NCBI GenBank assembly: GCA_027346125.1
Contig: DAIEST010000109.1
Span: 1 to 5,457, forward strand
Source of the DNA: Leptospirillum sp.
Lineage (GTDB): Bacteria > Nitrospirota > Leptospirillia > Leptospirillales > Leptospirillaceae
Length of the DNA stretch: 5,457 nt
Direction: 5' to 3'
Numbering within the stretch: position 1 is the stretch's first letter; the number at the start of each line of letters is the position of its first letter. The notes under the pieces were generated by a model that had not been told where the DNA came from, did no database searches, and saw nothing but the letters and a program-made list of their open reading frames with translations. Shown here in pieces: positions 5,269 to 5,457 of the stretch. Made by a program: the position numbers and the translations under genes.

Positions 5269-5455
5269 AAGGGATGTCCCTCTTTCGTGTACTGGACTTC
5301 CGACAGAAAGGCTGTAGAGGACCGTTTTTCCTCTTCTTGTTTCGAGTTGCCCTGACCATAATCCAGAATCCTCCGGGATTATTCATGTTCTTTGGGTATA
5401 TGTCGCTGTAGAGTTCGTGTCCGGTCAAGAAAATACGGAAAAGATCCTCGTCAGA
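5255..5455 (-). CDS. Possible C-terminal end of an unrecognised protein (cut by window edge)
   Basis: A minus-strand frame stays open from the right window edge to a TGA at 5257-5255, giving 66 residues without a start inside the usual range. It begins SDEDLFRIFLTGHELYSDIY, continues through a GGFWIMVRA segment and ends in a basic tail (KKRKNG ... RKRDIPSGPV). The first 45 residues read like a folded protein, with alternating hydrophobic and charged residues. I do not recognise a family. It would converge on the porin gene, with the GC hairpin at its stop codon. The alternative is that 5120-5457 is non-coding; two overlapping plus-strand frames there (5167-5355 and 5202-5411) look less protein-like. 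Confidence 0.4.
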   Translation of the reverse strand, partial: SDEDLFRIFLTGHELYSDIYPKNMNNPGGFWIMVRATRNKKRKNGPLQPFCRKSSTRKRDIPSGPV

Positions 5456-5457
5456 CT

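Overview
The window looks like chromosomal DNA from a moderately GC-rich, Gram-negative chemolithotroph-like bacterium. It encodes an outer-membrane porin with a signal peptide and a terminal Phe, shows sigma-54-type promoters, and has PII proteins of the NifI type. The overall style recalls Leptospirillum and its relatives in Nitrospirota, but that taxonomic guess rests on general resemblance, not on a marker gene.

Layout. Positions 1-2984 hold a tight minus-strand cluster, read from right to left. It begins with a fusion protein that joins a sulfite-oxidase-type molybdopterin domain to a NifI2-like PII domain (2984-1863). Next come a NifI1-like PII protein starting at TTG (1866-1540), a NarK-type nitrate/nitrite transporter (1553-255), and the first 76 codons of a NirB-like NAD(P)H nitrite reductase large subunit (228 to beyond the left edge). 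Adjacent reading frames overlap by 4 and 14 bases or lie 26 bases apart, so this is very probably one operon. Positions 2985-3517 are a divergent control region. Positions 3518-5119 on the plus strand encode a DcaP/OprP-like outer-membrane porin. Positions 5120-5457 contain hairpins and possibly the 3' end of a converging minus-strand gene.

Control region. A near-consensus -24/-12 (sigma-54) promoter faces left into the operon. A second, weaker -24/-12 match faces right into the porin. Two ACAA-N2-TTGT palindromes sit 32 bases apart (about three helical turns), at the distance expected for activator sites of the left promoter. A compact element predicted to fold as a three-way junction lies between the two promoters.

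How the parts may work together. The genes fit nitrate/nitrite assimilation under nitrogen control: a porin for outer-membrane passage, NarK for inner-membrane uptake, NirB for reduction of nitrite to ammonium, and two PII modules sensing 2-oxoglutarate and ATP/ADP. The main novelty is that one PII module is covalently joined to a molybdenum-enzyme domain of the same superfamily as eukaryotic assimilatory nitrate reductase. This suggests either a PII-gated cytoplasmic nitrate reductase or a Mo-cofactor protein tethered to a nitrogen sensor. The domain assignments are read from the sequence; the joint function is inference.
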